A DNA stretch of 64,000 nucleotides from Centipeda noxia ATCC 43541. GTDB taxonomy: Bacteria > Bacillota > Negativicutes > Selenomonadales > Selenomonadaceae. Within the stretch, counting starts at the first letter, position 1. Every line of letters starts with the position of its first letter. The position numbers and the translations under genes were made by a program. Below the pieces are notes generated by a model. That model worked only from the letters and a program-made list of their open reading frames with translations. It searched no databases and was not told the DNA's origin. Below, one piece after another: positions 34,858 to 43,504 of this stretch. The stretch lies in assembly GCF_000160555.1 (NCBI RefSeq), contig NZ_GG749280.1, forward strand, positions 237,890-301,889, given 5' to 3'.

Positions 34858-34886
34858 ATCATAGTACCGTACAGCTATCTTGTCAA
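34858..34886 (-). promoter_or_regulatory. Promoter of ilvE
   Basis: Minus strand TTGACA (34886-34881), 17 bases, TATGAT (34863-34858). The -35 box is formed by the Leu-Thr codons at the end of the nnrDE gene. Confidence 0.8.
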
Positions 34887-36422
34887 CTCTTTGAGCGCCT
34901 GCGGAAGCTCCGTCAAAATATCGCCCGCCGTCAGTCCGTTGCCGCTGCGCTCATAGGCAAGATCGCCCGCATGTCCGTGCAGATACACACCGACGATCGG
35001 CGTCATGGCACTCTCCATCTGTCGCATCAGTCCGACGATCGCACCCGCGAGCACATCGCCCGCACCTGCCGTCGCCATGCCCGCATTTCCGCAGGTCGTA
35101 AAGAAAGCGTCCCCGTCGGGATAGACGACAATCGTGCACGCGCTCTTCACCACAAAGACCGCCTGATGCGCACGCGACGCTTCTCGTGCCGTATGCAGCA
35201 GATTATCCTGCACTGCATCCGTTGTCTTGCCGAGAAGCCCGGCAAACTCGCCAAGATGCGGCGTCAGAATCGGCACCTGCGGCAGCTCACGCAGTGCGTC
35301 CAGATGACCGCGGAAGGCAAAGATCGCATCTGCGTCCATCACAAGCGGTGCCTTCACATCCGCAGCAAAAAGGCGCACAAACTCACTCGTCTCCTGTGCC
35401 CGCCCGATCCCGGGGCCGATCAGTACGGCATCGGCATCCGCCGCGAGCGTCAGCGTCTCCTGCAGAGCCGCTGCCCCGCCGAAGCATCCCTTCCCCTCAT
35501 CCGGGACAGGTACGACCATGACTTCCGTCATCTTTGCCGCAAGCACGGCATAGAGGCGTTCCGGCACCGCGAGCGTCACAAGTCCTGCTCCGATGCGGAG
35601 AGCCGCCTGTGCAGCAAGCGCCGCCGCGCCCGTCATCCCGAGTGAGCCTGCAACGACGAGAATATGTCCGCAGGTGCCCTTGTGCGCATCGCGGCTGCGC
35701 GCAGGCAGGAGTTTTTCTGCGGCCGCCCGCGTGATCAGGGACTGACGCAGCTGTGTGCCGTCAAGCAGGGCATGGGGGATGCCGATATCATCGACGAGCA
35801 GTTCCCCTGCCGCGTTTGCGCCCTCTCCAAGGAAGTGTCCCACCTTCGGCAGTCCGAGCGCGAGTGTCCGATCTGCGCGGACGGCGAGCGACGAAACACG
35901 CCCGGTATTCGCCTCCACCCCGCTCGGAATATCAATCGCAATCGTGGGCTTCCCGGCTGCATTGATCTCCTCGATCAGCCGCAGGACCGGCTTGCGCAGC
36001 TCTCCCTGCACCCCCGTGCCGAGAATGCCGTCCACCACTGCGTCAGCAAAGCGAAGAGAGACACGCAGGCGGTCCCAGTCGCGATCGCTGACGAGCGGGC
36101 GAATCTCTGTGCCCATGCTCCGCAGAGCACTGTGCATTGCACGCGCCGTCTCTCCGAGGCGTTCTTCCTCTCCCATGAAGAACAACTTCACCCGCGCCCC
36201 CATATTCATGAGATGGCGTGCGGCGGCAAAGGCATCTCCCCCATTGTTTCCGCCGCCGGCAAAGACAGCGAACACCTTATCCGCCGCACTGCCGATCAGC
36301 GCAGCAGCCTCCTCCGCGGTTCGCCGTCCCGCATTCTCCATCAAGGCGGCAGTAGGCAAACCGTAGTCCTTCACCACGCTTTCATCGATTCTGCGCATGT
36401 CTTCTGCAAACGATACATTCAT
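34875..36422 (-). CDS. nnrDE: Bifunctional NAD(P)HX epimerase / ADP-dependent dehydratase
   Basis: Repairs hydrated NADH and NADPH. The N-terminal epimerase (YjeF_N, about residues 1-215) has FAGGGNNGGDAFAAARHL and IDIPSGVEANTG; the C-terminal dehydratase (about 225-510) has HKGTCGHILVVAGSLGMTGA and the signature GMATAGAGDVLAGAIVGLM. ATG 36422 overlaps the acpS stop codon (ATGA). The acpS-nnrDE order is common in Firmicutes. Length of 515 aa is normal. Confidence 0.95.
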   Translation of the reverse strand: MNVSFAEDMRRIDESVVKDYGLPTAALMENAGRRTAEEAAALIGSAADKVFAVFAGGGNNGGDAFAAARHLMNMGARVKLFFMGEEERLGETARAMHSALRSMGTEIRPLVSDRDWDRLRVSLRFADAVVDGILGTGVQGELRKPVLRLIEEINAAGKPTIAIDIPSGVEANTGRVSSLAVRADRTLALGLPKVGHFLGEGANAAGELLVDDIGIPHALLDGTQLRQSLITRAAAEKLLPARSRDAHKGTCGHILVVAGSLGMTGAAALAAQAALRIGAGLVTLAVPERLYAVLAAKMTEVMVVPVPDEGKGCFGGAAALQETLTLAADADAVLIGPGIGRAQETSEFVRLFAADVKAPLVMDADAIFAFRGHLDALRELPQVPILTPHLGEFAGLLGKTTDAVQDNLLHTAREASRAHQAVFVVKSACTIVVYPDGDAFFTTCGNAGMATAGAGDVLAGAIVGLMRQMESAMTPIVGVYLHGHAGDLAYERSGNGLTAGDILTELPQALKELTR

Positions 36423-36796
36423 CGCTGACCCTCCAAAATACAATATGCCGTCGCATAATCACGCTCATGACTGAGCGTGATCCATACGCGATCAATCGCC
36501 ATCTCCTCCGCGCGCACCGCAAGATATCCGCTCAGGCGGACCTGCGGTGCGCCGAGCGCATCCGGCAGGATCTCAATATCATGCAGCGCTGCCGCACGCA
36601 GCCCTGTCCCGAATGCCTTCAGCACGGCCTCCTTGCCCGCAAAACGTGCGGCAAGACTTGCAGGCATTCCCTTGCCGCGGCTCTTTGCATAGGCACGCTC
36701 ACCCGCAGTATAAACACGCGCGAGAAAGCGCGGATTTTGAATCGCGCGCGCAACGCGCGGAATGTGAATAATATCGCTGCCAATCCCGAGAATCAT
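36419..36796 (-). CDS. acpS: Holo-[acyl-carrier-protein] synthase AcpS
   Basis: Transfers the phosphopantetheine arm from CoA to acyl carrier protein. MILGIGSDIIHIPRVARAI at the start, RFAGKEAVLKAFGTGL in the middle and ITLSHERDYATAYCILE at the end are the family motifs; the metal-binding Asp and Glu are present. ATG 36796 gives the usual 125 aa; an in-frame ATG at 36856 lies in the motAB terminator and is rejected. Confidence 0.95.
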   Translation of the reverse strand: MILGIGSDIIHIPRVARAIQNPRFLARVYTAGERAYAKSRGKGMPASLAARFAGKEAVLKAFGTGLRAAALHDIEILPDALGAPQVRLSGYLAVRAEEMAIDRVWITLSHERDYATAYCILEGQR

Positions 36797-36819
36797 AGCA
36801 TCTCCTGATCCAATGACGG

Positions 36820-36853
36820 AAAAAGGGACCATTGCCCCTGCAATAGTCCCTTT
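36820..36853 (-). terminator. Terminator of motAB
   Basis: Minus strand stem AAAGGGAC-(t)-ATTGC with GCAAT-(g)-GTCCCTTT, 4-base loop, followed by TTTTT. It lies between the motB stop codon and the acpS start. Confidence 0.85.
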
Positions 36854-36868
36854 CATCTTCTCTGCTCC

Positions 36869-37783
36869 TCAATGCTGCAAAGGTTCCGGCACAATGCCCG
36901 GTGACCCTTGTATGGGACGCGCAGATGTCCCTGCTGCCGTTCCTCCTGGCAGTCCTGTTGAGGCCGGCATCATCGTCGACGGCGCACTCTCACTTACCGT
37001 CGCCTGCCCGTTGGAGGTACCGCTGCTCGTCGTATCTCCGGAGTATCGCATGCTGCGCGCGATAAAGACCTCAACGCGGCGATTCTGGGCGCGGCCCTCA
37101 TCCGTATCGTTCGATGCGATCGGACGGTACTCGCTGTACCCGAGCGCACTGAAGCGAGCCGGGTTCAACGTCGGCTGCGCGGTCATCAGGCCGCGCATAA
37201 GGCTCACTGCACGCGCCGAACTCAGCTCCCAGTTCGAGGGGAACTGCGCCGTCGAGATCGGCACATTATCCGTATGCCCGGAGATCGTCACACGCTCCGG
37301 CAGTGATGAGAGGAGCGCCGCAATGACGGGAACGATCTGCTCTGCCTGGCCCTGCAGCTGCGCTGAGCCGGAAGCAAAGAGCGCTCTCTCCTTCAGACGG
37401 ATCATCAAGCCTTCTTCGCTCAGCTCCGTACTCACCTGATCTTGAAGGTCGTGTTCCTTGATATACTGCTCCAGCTTTTCTTTTGCTTCACTCAGATCTG
37501 CATTTTCCTTGAGGTAGGCGCCGGTACCGTTGTCTACGCCGCTGATGGATGCATCCGACTGTGAGTTGGACGGCCCCATTCCGGAGAAGAACGACGGCCC
37601 GCCCATGTTGAATGCCGCAGTAAACGCCTCGGCCAGCTGCTGCATCTTTGACGCGTCCGTCTGCGACATTGCAAACAGCGCGATGAACAGCGCCAGCAGC
37701 AGCGTCATCAGATCGGAATAGGGCAGGAGCCAAGCTTCGTTAAGCTCTTCCTCATGGGGCTTCCCATGCTTTTTGCGCGCCAT
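36869..37783 (-). CDS. motB: Flagellar motor stator protein MotB
   Basis: Anchors the stator to peptidoglycan. The N-terminal membrane helix contains the proton-carrying Asp in WLLPYSDLMTLLLALFIALF, and the OmpA-like domain has TISGHTDNVPISTAQFPSNW and RRVEVFIARS. A Ser/Thr/Pro-rich tail of about 50 residues follows the OmpA domain. It begins one base after the motA stop codon. Confidence 0.95.
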   Translation of the reverse strand: MARKKHGKPHEEELNEAWLLPYSDLMTLLLALFIALFAMSQTDASKMQQLAEAFTAAFNMGGPSFFSGMGPSNSQSDASISGVDNGTGAYLKENADLSEAKEKLEQYIKEHDLQDQVSTELSEEGLMIRLKERALFASGSAQLQGQAEQIVPVIAALLSSLPERVTISGHTDNVPISTAQFPSNWELSSARAVSLMRGLMTAQPTLNPARFSALGYSEYRPIASNDTDEGRAQNRRVEVFIARSMRYSGDTTSSGTSNGQATVSESAPSTMMPASTGLPGGTAAGTSARPIQGSPGIVPEPLQH

Positions 37784-37784
37784 G

Positions 37785-38561
37785 TCAGCCCTCTCCCTTC
37801 AGCGCCTCACGCTCCGTCTGGGGGATGAAGACCATAAGTTTTGCCTCGATCGCCGTAGGAGAATCTCCCGCTTGGAGCGAGAGGATTCCCTCGATGATCA
37901 TGCGCTTCTGACTGACTTCCTGCTCCGACATGATCTTAAGCTTATTCGCGAACGGATGCCAGAGAACGTATCCCGTAAAGATACCAAGAATCGTCGCAAC
38001 GAACGCCGCAGCGATCGAATGTCCCAGCTTGTCAATATCATTCAGGTTGCCGAGCGCTGCAATCAGGCCGACAACCGCGCCCAGAACGCCGAGCGTCGGC
38101 GCATAGGTGCCTGCCTGCGTGAACATCGAACGCCCCTCTGCGTGGCGCTCCTGCATGATCGCGAGCTCGGCATCCAGGACATCCCCCACAAAATCCGGGT
38201 CCATACCATCAATGACCATGCCGAGACCCGTGCGGAAAAACGGGTCCTGGATCTCCTGTGCCTTGCTCTCGAGGGCGAGGATTCCCTCGCGCCGCGCAAT
38301 CTGGGACAGCTCAATGAACTGCTGGACGAGCTGTCCTTTTTCCTGCAGCTGGGGAACCTTGCACGTCTTCTTGATAAGGTTGAAAAAATTTCCCAGCTGC
38401 TCCATGCGGAAACCGATGAACAGACATGAAAATGTACCGCCAATGATGATGAGGAACGCTGCCGGGTTATTGAGCGCCGAGAGCGGTGCCCCCTTCAAGA
38501 TCATACCAACAAAGACCGAGATTAGTCCCATAATAATCCCGATGACCGTTGATTTTTCCAA
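37785..38561 (-). CDS. motA: Flagellar motor stator protein MotA
   Basis: Forms the ion channel of the stator with MotB. Four membrane helices are present, with the conserved GGTFSCLFIGFRMEQL and TLGVLGAVVGLIAALGNLND. The likely start is TTG at 38561, preceded by GGGGGGC at 6-base spacing, giving LEKSTVIGIIMG as in the family; another TTG at 38591 adds ten atypical residues and has no ribosome-binding site. Length of 258 aa is normal. Confidence 0.94.
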   Translation of the reverse strand: MEKSTVIGIIMGLISVFVGMILKGAPLSALNNPAAFLIIIGGTFSCLFIGFRMEQLGNFFNLIKKTCKVPQLQEKGQLVQQFIELSQIARREGILALESKAQEIQDPFFRTGLGMVIDGMDPDFVGDVLDAELAIMQERHAEGRSMFTQAGTYAPTLGVLGAVVGLIAALGNLNDIDKLGHSIAAAFVATILGIFTGYVLWHPFANKLKIMSEQEVSQKRMIIEGILSLQAGDSPTAIEAKLMVFIPQTEREALKGEG

Positions 38562-38609
38562 AGCAAAAGCCCCCCAATCCTTTTCTCTCAATCAATGAAC
38601 GTATCACTT

Positions 38610-38625
38610 ATCTGATCCGTCAGAT
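38610..38625. promoter_or_regulatory. Small inverted repeat upstream of motA
   Basis: ATCTGA-tccg-TCAGAT lies 50 bp upstream of the motA start, in the 244-bp region between motA and the divergent LysR gene. It could be an operator. No convincing sigma-28 promoter was found here. Confidence 0.3.
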
Positions 38626-38757
38626 ATTCGTCCATGTCTTTTATATTATTCCATAAATCGCCGAAAAATCCTACCTATTTTTTAAAAAAACTCCAAAAAA
38701 GTAAGGAAATTTTTTTCAATAAATTTGCATTATCCTATCATGTATTCATTCAAAATA

Positions 38758-38766
38758 TGATATAAT
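38758..38766 (+). promoter_or_regulatory. Extended -10 promoter of the LysR gene
   Basis: TGA followed by TATAAT (38761-38766) is an extended -10 element 40 bp before the LysR start; no good -35 box is seen at the right distance, which suits an extended -10 promoter. Confidence 0.55.
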
Positions 38767-38805
38767 AGAAAGCACATAAAAAAGATTTATTAGGAGGATG
38801 GTCTT

Positions 38806-39702
38806 ATGGAACTACGGCAGTTGGAGTATTTCCAGATGGCGAGCCGACTCAAAAACATTACGCGCGCCGCCGAACGTCTCCGCGTCTCCCAGCCCAATAT
38901 CACCGTCGCGATCAAAAAGTTGGAGGGTGAACTCGGGATCCAGCTCTTTGACCGCAGCCAAAAGCAGCTCTCGCTCACGCCCGAGGGTGCAGTCTTTCTC
39001 GGCCGCGTCGAGGTAGCCCTGCGCAATATACAGGACGCCGTACTCGAGGTCAACGACTACAAGCAGCTGCAGAAAGGCACGATCAAGATCGGCATTCCGC
39101 CCATGATGGGGGCCTATCTCTTCCCGAAGATCTTTTCGAGCTTCCAGCGCCGCTACTCACATCTTGACGTCTATCTCCACGAGGAGGGATCTGTCGCCAT
39201 CCGCGAGCAGCTGGAACGCGACGAGCTGGATTTCGGCATCATCATCGTTCCGGACTCCTCGCCGAACCTCCAGCTGCTCCCGATGGTACGCAGCCAAGTT
39301 GTCTGCTGCGTACCCGAGGGCAGCGATCTTGCCGGCCGCAAGGCAATCACGCTGCAGGATATCGAGAACCAGAACCTCATCATGCTCAAGGAAGGCTCCT
39401 TCCTGCGGCAGACCATGCTGCAAAAGATGAAAGCCGCAGGCGTCACGCCGAATATCGTGCTCGAGTCCAATCAGGTCGTCACCATCATGGGACTTGTGGA
39501 AAGCGGCGTCGGCAACGCCTTCCTCCTCGATATGATTGTGCGTGATGTACAGGGCATCCGTGCACTGCCGCTTGCCAGTCCGATCTACGTGGACATCGGG
39601 CTCGCATGGAAGCGCGACCGCTACATCTCGCGCGCCGCACAGTCCTTCATCGACTTCAGCAAGGACATCCTCAGCCACAACGGTGAGATGCCGATCCTGT
39701 GA
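38806..39702 (+). CDS. LysR family transcriptional regulator
   Basis: The N-terminal winged HTH (MELRQLEYFQMASRLKNITR, then ERLRVSQPNITVAIKKLEGE) and the substrate-binding domain (about residues 90-295) are complete; length of 298 aa is normal. AGGAGG lies before ATG 38806. The ligand is unknown. It is divergent from motAB and convergent with the C4-dicarboxylate transporter, so the transporter is a possible but unproven target. Confidence 0.92.
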   Translation: MELRQLEYFQMASRLKNITRAAERLRVSQPNITVAIKKLEGELGIQLFDRSQKQLSLTPEGAVFLGRVEVALRNIQDAVLEVNDYKQLQKGTIKIGIPPMMGAYLFPKIFSSFQRRYSHLDVYLHEEGSVAIREQLERDELDFGIIIVPDSSPNLQLLPMVRSQVVCCVPEGSDLAGRKAITLQDIENQNLIMLKEGSFLRQTMLQKMKAAGVTPNIVLESNQVVTIMGLVESGVGNAFLLDMIVRDVQGIRALPLASPIYVDIGLAWKRDRYISRAAQSFIDFSKDILSHNGEMPIL

Positions 39703-39703
39703 A

Positions 39704-39753
39704 ATAACAAGAACGCCGCCTGCAGAGATCTCTGCAGACGGCGTTCTTGTTAT
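39704..39753. terminator. 50-bp near-perfect palindrome shared by the LysR and dcu genes
   Basis: Bases 39704-39753 are a palindrome with one mismatched pair: a 15-bp outer arm (AACAAGAACGCCG core) and an inner gapless 18-bp palindrome CTGCAGAGATCTCTGCAG. It starts directly after the LysR stop codon and ends 8 bases before the stop of the convergent transporter gene, so it can serve as a bidirectional terminator. Confidence 0.8.
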
Positions 39754-39760
39754 AAAGGCA

Positions 39761-41104
39761 TCAGAAGAGCAGATGCGCGACCACGTAGCCGACACAGCAG
39801 CCGGAGATGACGCCGATCAGGCCCGGGATCATGAACGAGTGGTTCAGAATGTACTTGCCGATGCGCGTCGTACCAGAACGGTCAAATCCGATGCACGCAA
39901 GATCGGACGGATAGGTCGGCAGGAAAAAATAGCCGTAGCACGCCGAGATAAAGGACAGGATGAGAATCGGGTCCATGCCCACGTTGAGCGCCATCGGAAC
40001 AACGATCGCGATCGCGGCACCCTGCGAGTTCACAAGCTTCGACGTAAAGAAAGTAAGGATGGCATATGCCCATGGATAGGACTGCACGGCAGAGCCGAGG
40101 AACCCCTTGAGGAACCCCATATGATTTGCGAAATACGTGTCTGCCATCCACGCGACGCCATAGACCGAGACGAGCGCAACGACACCCGAACGAAACACCT
40201 GCGAGTTCCCCACATCCTTCGCCTTGACCTTGCAGGAGAGGAGAATGCTTGCGCCCACGAGCAGCATAACCATCTGGATAACGATGACCATCGAGATCGC
40301 CTTGGGCGCAGCATCCGGCTTCGGCGGGAATTTCGGCAGGAGCTCGGGGAAATTGCCCAAAACTGCGATGGCAATGATGCCAATGAAGAAAATATACATG
40401 GCGAGATAGTATTCCTTCGGCAGTTCCTTGTCGAGCAGCGTTTCTGAATCGCCGTAGACATACGCCTTATTCTCCGGATCACGGATAAACTCTTGGAAGC
40501 GCTCATCCTGTTCGAGATCCTTGCCGCGGCGATAGCTCCAAAGCGCCGCAAAGAGGACGCCGAGACCTGTCGCGGGAATCGAGACCGAAAGCACTTGGAA
40601 CACCGAGAACTCATGACCCGAAGCCGAGAGGAACGCGACCATCGAGACGACCGCAACCGAGACCGGCGAGGCGCAGATGCCCATCTGCGATGCGACGGAT
40701 GAGACCGCCATCGGACGCTCGGGACGGATGCCCTGCTTAATGGCAATATCATAGATGATCGGGAACATCGTGTAGACCACGTGGCCCGTTCCGCAGAGCA
40801 CCGTCAGGAACCATGTCGTAAGCGGCGCGAGGATCGTGACGTGCTTCGGATTGTTGCGCAGGAATTTCTCCGCATACTTCAGCATAACGGTGAGTCCGCC
40901 CGAAGTTTGAAGGAAACCCGCACAGGTGACCACCGCGAGGATGATCAGCATGACATCGATCGGCGGCTTGCCCGGCTGATAGCCAAAGACAAAGGTGTAG
41001 ATCACCAGGCCAAATCCGCTGATGACCGCAAGTCCAAGTCCGCCGTGCCGTACGCCGACGACCAGACAGACAAGAAGGACAATAAAGCCCAACAGCATTT
41101 CCAT
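39761..41104 (-). CDS. Anaerobic C4-dicarboxylate transporter (Dcu family)
   Basis: Membrane transporter of 447 aa with about ten to twelve helices, of the DcuA/DcuB type that exchanges fumarate, malate or aspartate for succinate in anaerobes. Family segments include GLTVMLKYAEKFLRNNPKHV, LCGTGHVVYTMFPIIYDIAI, RPERPMAVSSVASQMGICAS and FFLPTYPSDLACIGFDRSGT. DcuA and DcuB cannot be told apart safely here. This agrees with succinate/propionate metabolism of Selenomonas relatives. Confidence 0.93.
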   Translation of the reverse strand: MEMLLGFIVLLVCLVVGVRHGGLGLAVISGFGLVIYTFVFGYQPGKPPIDVMLIILAVVTCAGFLQTSGGLTVMLKYAEKFLRNNPKHVTILAPLTTWFLTVLCGTGHVVYTMFPIIYDIAIKQGIRPERPMAVSSVASQMGICASPVSVAVVSMVAFLSASGHEFSVFQVLSVSIPATGLGVLFAALWSYRRGKDLEQDERFQEFIRDPENKAYVYGDSETLLDKELPKEYYLAMYIFFIGIIAIAVLGNFPELLPKFPPKPDAAPKAISMVIVIQMVMLLVGASILLSCKVKAKDVGNSQVFRSGVVALVSVYGVAWMADTYFANHMGFLKGFLGSAVQSYPWAYAILTFFTSKLVNSQGAAIAIVVPMALNVGMDPILILSFISACYGYFFLPTYPSDLACIGFDRSGTTRIGKYILNHSFMIPGLIGVISGCCVGYVVAHLLF

Positions 41105-41127
41105 AGATATAATTCCTCCATTCTACA

Positions 41128-41144
41128 CAGGGCTTTCGGCCCTG
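41128..41144 (-). promoter_or_regulatory. Hairpin in the dcu leader
   Basis: CAGGGC-(5-base loop)-GCCCTG lies about ten bases before the GGAGGAATT ribosome-binding site of the transporter gene. It may affect translation or mRNA stability. Confidence 0.4.
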
Positions 41145-41167
41145 CACAAGGATAATGCAGCGTAGCT

Positions 41168-41197
41168 ATTATACATCAATTCTTAATTATTGGTAAA
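41168..41197 (-). promoter_or_regulatory. Promoter of the dcu gene
   Basis: Minus strand TTTACC (41197-41192), 18 bases, TATAAT (41173-41168), about 65 bp before the transporter start. Confidence 0.65.
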
Positions 41198-41242
41198 GCA
41201 TAAAATATATAAATATTAGTTATGGGTTTGGTTTTCCATAGA

Positions 41243-41270
41243 AAAAGGCTGCCCCACCGGGCAGCCTTTT
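41243..41270 (-). terminator. Terminator of flgE
   Basis: A 12-bp stem AAAAGGCTGCCC with GGGCAGCCTTTT and a 4-base loop, ending in a T-run on the minus strand, about 20 bp after the flgE stop codon. Confidence 0.88.
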
Positions 41271-41287
41271 GCGTTTTACAGATAGAA

Positions 41288-43330
41288 TCAGCGCTTCATG
41301 TTGATCAGCGTCTCAAGCATCTCGTCGGAGACCGTGATGATCTTCGAGTTCGACTGGAAGCCGCGCTGCGTGATGATCATGTCGGAGAACTGATCGGCGA
41401 TGTCGACGTTCGACATCTCGAGCGCAGAGGTTGTCAGCTCCGTCCCGATGTCGGAGGCGCCGCTGATCGTGCGCGTACCGGAGTTGTTCGACTCCTGATA
41501 GAGATTGCCGCCCATCTTCGTGAGACCCGACGGGTTGTTGAACTGAGCCATCGCGATCTGGGCTTCCTTCTGACGAACGCCGTTCGTATACGTGCCCGTA
41601 ATAACGCCCGAGCTGTCGATGTCAACACTTGCGAGCGTACCTGCCGCGTTGCCGTCCGAGTCTGCAGCAATCGTCGACGTGCCGGCATACTGCGTGATCG
41701 CCCCGAGATTCAGGCTGACCTGCTGCGGTGCGGCGCCATTGGTATACGTGAGATTCAGAGATGCCGTGCCGCCCGTATAGGCGCCCGTAGAATCAAACGT
41801 GAGATCCGTCTTTGTGAGTGCGACGGTCGTCGTCGTTCCGTCCGCCTCGGTAATGGTATAAGTATCGCCGCCGGTCCCGAGCGAGAGCACCCACTTATTG
41901 TTCTCCCCCTTCGTAAAGACCACAGGCACAGAATGCTTTGCCCCGAGCGAATCATACACGGCGATCGTCGTCGCGACCGAGGGGTAGAACGTATCATTCT
42001 GTGCGTAGGTTTTGCCGACCAGACCGTCGATGGACGTGCCGCTTTTCGTATTCAGCAGTACGCTCGAAACGGTCTTTCCAGCGTGCTGATAGGTAGACTC
42101 ACGCGTGATTGACTTGATCGTTCCATCCGTAGCGCTGCCTGTATGTGTATAGGGTGTTGCGGCGTTCGTAACAGAAACAGGGGTAGCACCCACAGTCGCA
42201 CTGTTTCCATCCGCCGTTGTCACTGTCGAACCAGTATTGCCGACTACTTTGGTGATTTTTAGCTGCCCCGTATAGGTATCATTAACCGAATAGGTGAAGC
42301 TGTTCGGTTTCGGAACTTTTATTGTAACGGCAGTTCCTGGAGTAATATTGTTGTCCGTCCCCAATGTCAACACAACATCGGAAGGCGGCGAGCTGACAAC
42401 GTTCGTAATCTTTCCGCTGATGTTAAATACATCCCCAAACGCATAGGTTCCGCTTGTCAGAGCCGTCGCACCCGTACGGTTGATGACTGTTGTCGCCGAA
42501 CCATTGATCTCCTTTGGACTGGAGGGATTATTCGCGTCCATCGCGAGATCCAAATCCACAGTACCGCCCACCTTGGCAGTAATGTTAGAAACCGTAGAGC
42601 TATAGAGTGCTCCTGTCGGTGCACTGCCAACCGTCTGCGCAGGCGCGGCGGAACCAAGATAGATCTTCCTGCCGTTGTCCATCGTCAGGACGAGTTTTCC
42701 AGTCTCCGTTGCTGAGTAGGAAGTGGTCGTTCCCGAGGTGCCGTCTGCATATTTCACGAGGACATTTGCCACTTCATAGCCCGGCGTGCTCGCGTTGAGG
42801 TTCTTTGTATAGGATGCCGATACCGTGGAGGTCGCCTCCATCGACTTGCCCGCAGGGATCCGGATCTTCGTTGTGTTGTCCCCGCCGACCGCGAGAACGC
42901 CGTTGTTCGCCATATAGCCCTGCACATAGAGGCCCGTGCTTGGGATCGTGAGGTTGCCCTCGGCATCGAACGAGAAGGCGCCGTTGCGCGTGTAGAACTG
43001 CTGCTCACCGCGCTTGACGACGAAAAGGCCGTCGCCGCGCGAGATTGCAATATCCGTGTTCTTGCCCGTCTGCTGAACGGAACCGTTCGTATAGATCAGG
43101 TCCGTGCTCGCCACCGACATGCCGAGACCGACCTGCTTCGGGTTCACGCCGCCGATATTGCCGTTCGGCGAGGCTGCTCCCGAGAGGTTCTGCGAAATCA
43201 TATCCGCAAACGTGACGCGGCTCGCCTTGAAGCCCGTCGTGTTGACGTTCGCAATGTTGTTGCCGATAACATCCATGCGGGTCTGATGGCCTTTGAGGCC
43301 GGAAACACCCGAGAACATGGAACGCATCAT
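41288..43330 (-). CDS. flgE: Flagellar hook protein FlgE (680 aa, long variable middle)
   Basis: Hook subunit. The conserved N-terminus MMRSMFSGVSGLKGHQTRMD and GNNIANVNTTGFKASRVTFA, and the C-terminus VDIADQFSDMIITQRGFQSN with SKIITVSDEMLETLINMKR, form the D0/D1 core. ATG 43330 follows AAAGGAGAG; a longer frame to 43480 has no flagellar residues. The protein is longer than common hook proteins (about 400-550 aa); residues about 200-460 are Thr/Ser/Gly-rich and coded by DNA with visibly lower GC than its ends, as in variable outer domains. Confidence 0.94.
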   Translation of the reverse strand: MMRSMFSGVSGLKGHQTRMDVIGNNIANVNTTGFKASRVTFADMISQNLSGAASPNGNIGGVNPKQVGLGMSVASTDLIYTNGSVQQTGKNTDIAISRGDGLFVVKRGEQQFYTRNGAFSFDAEGNLTIPSTGLYVQGYMANNGVLAVGGDNTTKIRIPAGKSMEATSTVSASYTKNLNASTPGYEVANVLVKYADGTSGTTTSYSATETGKLVLTMDNGRKIYLGSAAPAQTVGSAPTGALYSSTVSNITAKVGGTVDLDLAMDANNPSSPKEINGSATTVINRTGATALTSGTYAFGDVFNISGKITNVVSSPPSDVVLTLGTDNNITPGTAVTIKVPKPNSFTYSVNDTYTGQLKITKVVGNTGSTVTTADGNSATVGATPVSVTNAATPYTHTGSATDGTIKSITRESTYQHAGKTVSSVLLNTKSGTSIDGLVGKTYAQNDTFYPSVATTIAVYDSLGAKHSVPVVFTKGENNKWVLSLGTGGDTYTITEADGTTTTVALTKTDLTFDSTGAYTGGTASLNLTYTNGAAPQQVSLNLGAITQYAGTSTIAADSDGNAAGTLASVDIDSSGVITGTYTNGVRQKEAQIAMAQFNNPSGLTKMGGNLYQESNNSGTRTISGASDIGTELTTSALEMSNVDIADQFSDMIITQRGFQSNSKIITVSDEMLETLINMKR

Positions 43331-43455
43331 AATGAATCTCTCCTTTGCCGTTTCTGACAGTGCAAAGGAAGAGCCATATCCTGTCACGGCAGATGCGTTC
43401 CCGCAGGAACTCCATGCATCGCCGTATGATGGAAACGCCGCAGCGTCTCCGTGCT

Positions 43456-43478
43456 GACCGCGCCAGTCGCGCGCGGTC
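43456..43478. other. GC-rich inverted repeat between the TIGR02530-type gene and flgE
   Basis: GACCGCGC and GCGCGGTC, 8-bp perfect arms with a 7-base loop, lie about 27 bases after the stop of the TIGR02530-type gene. No T-run follows, so it is perhaps an mRNA processing or stabilising hairpin between the two genes rather than a terminator. Confidence 0.45.
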
Positions 43479-43504
43479 AAAAGCCTCCCGTAGGTCCAGC
43501 TTTC

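Noticed and set aside
34840-34890. CodY box at the ilvE promoter
   Set aside because: No stretch close to AATTTTCWGAAAATT was found there.
38592-38760. Sigma-28 promoter for motAB
   Set aside because: GGCGATTT near 38680 resembles a -10 box but no TAAAGTTT-like box lies at the correct distance.
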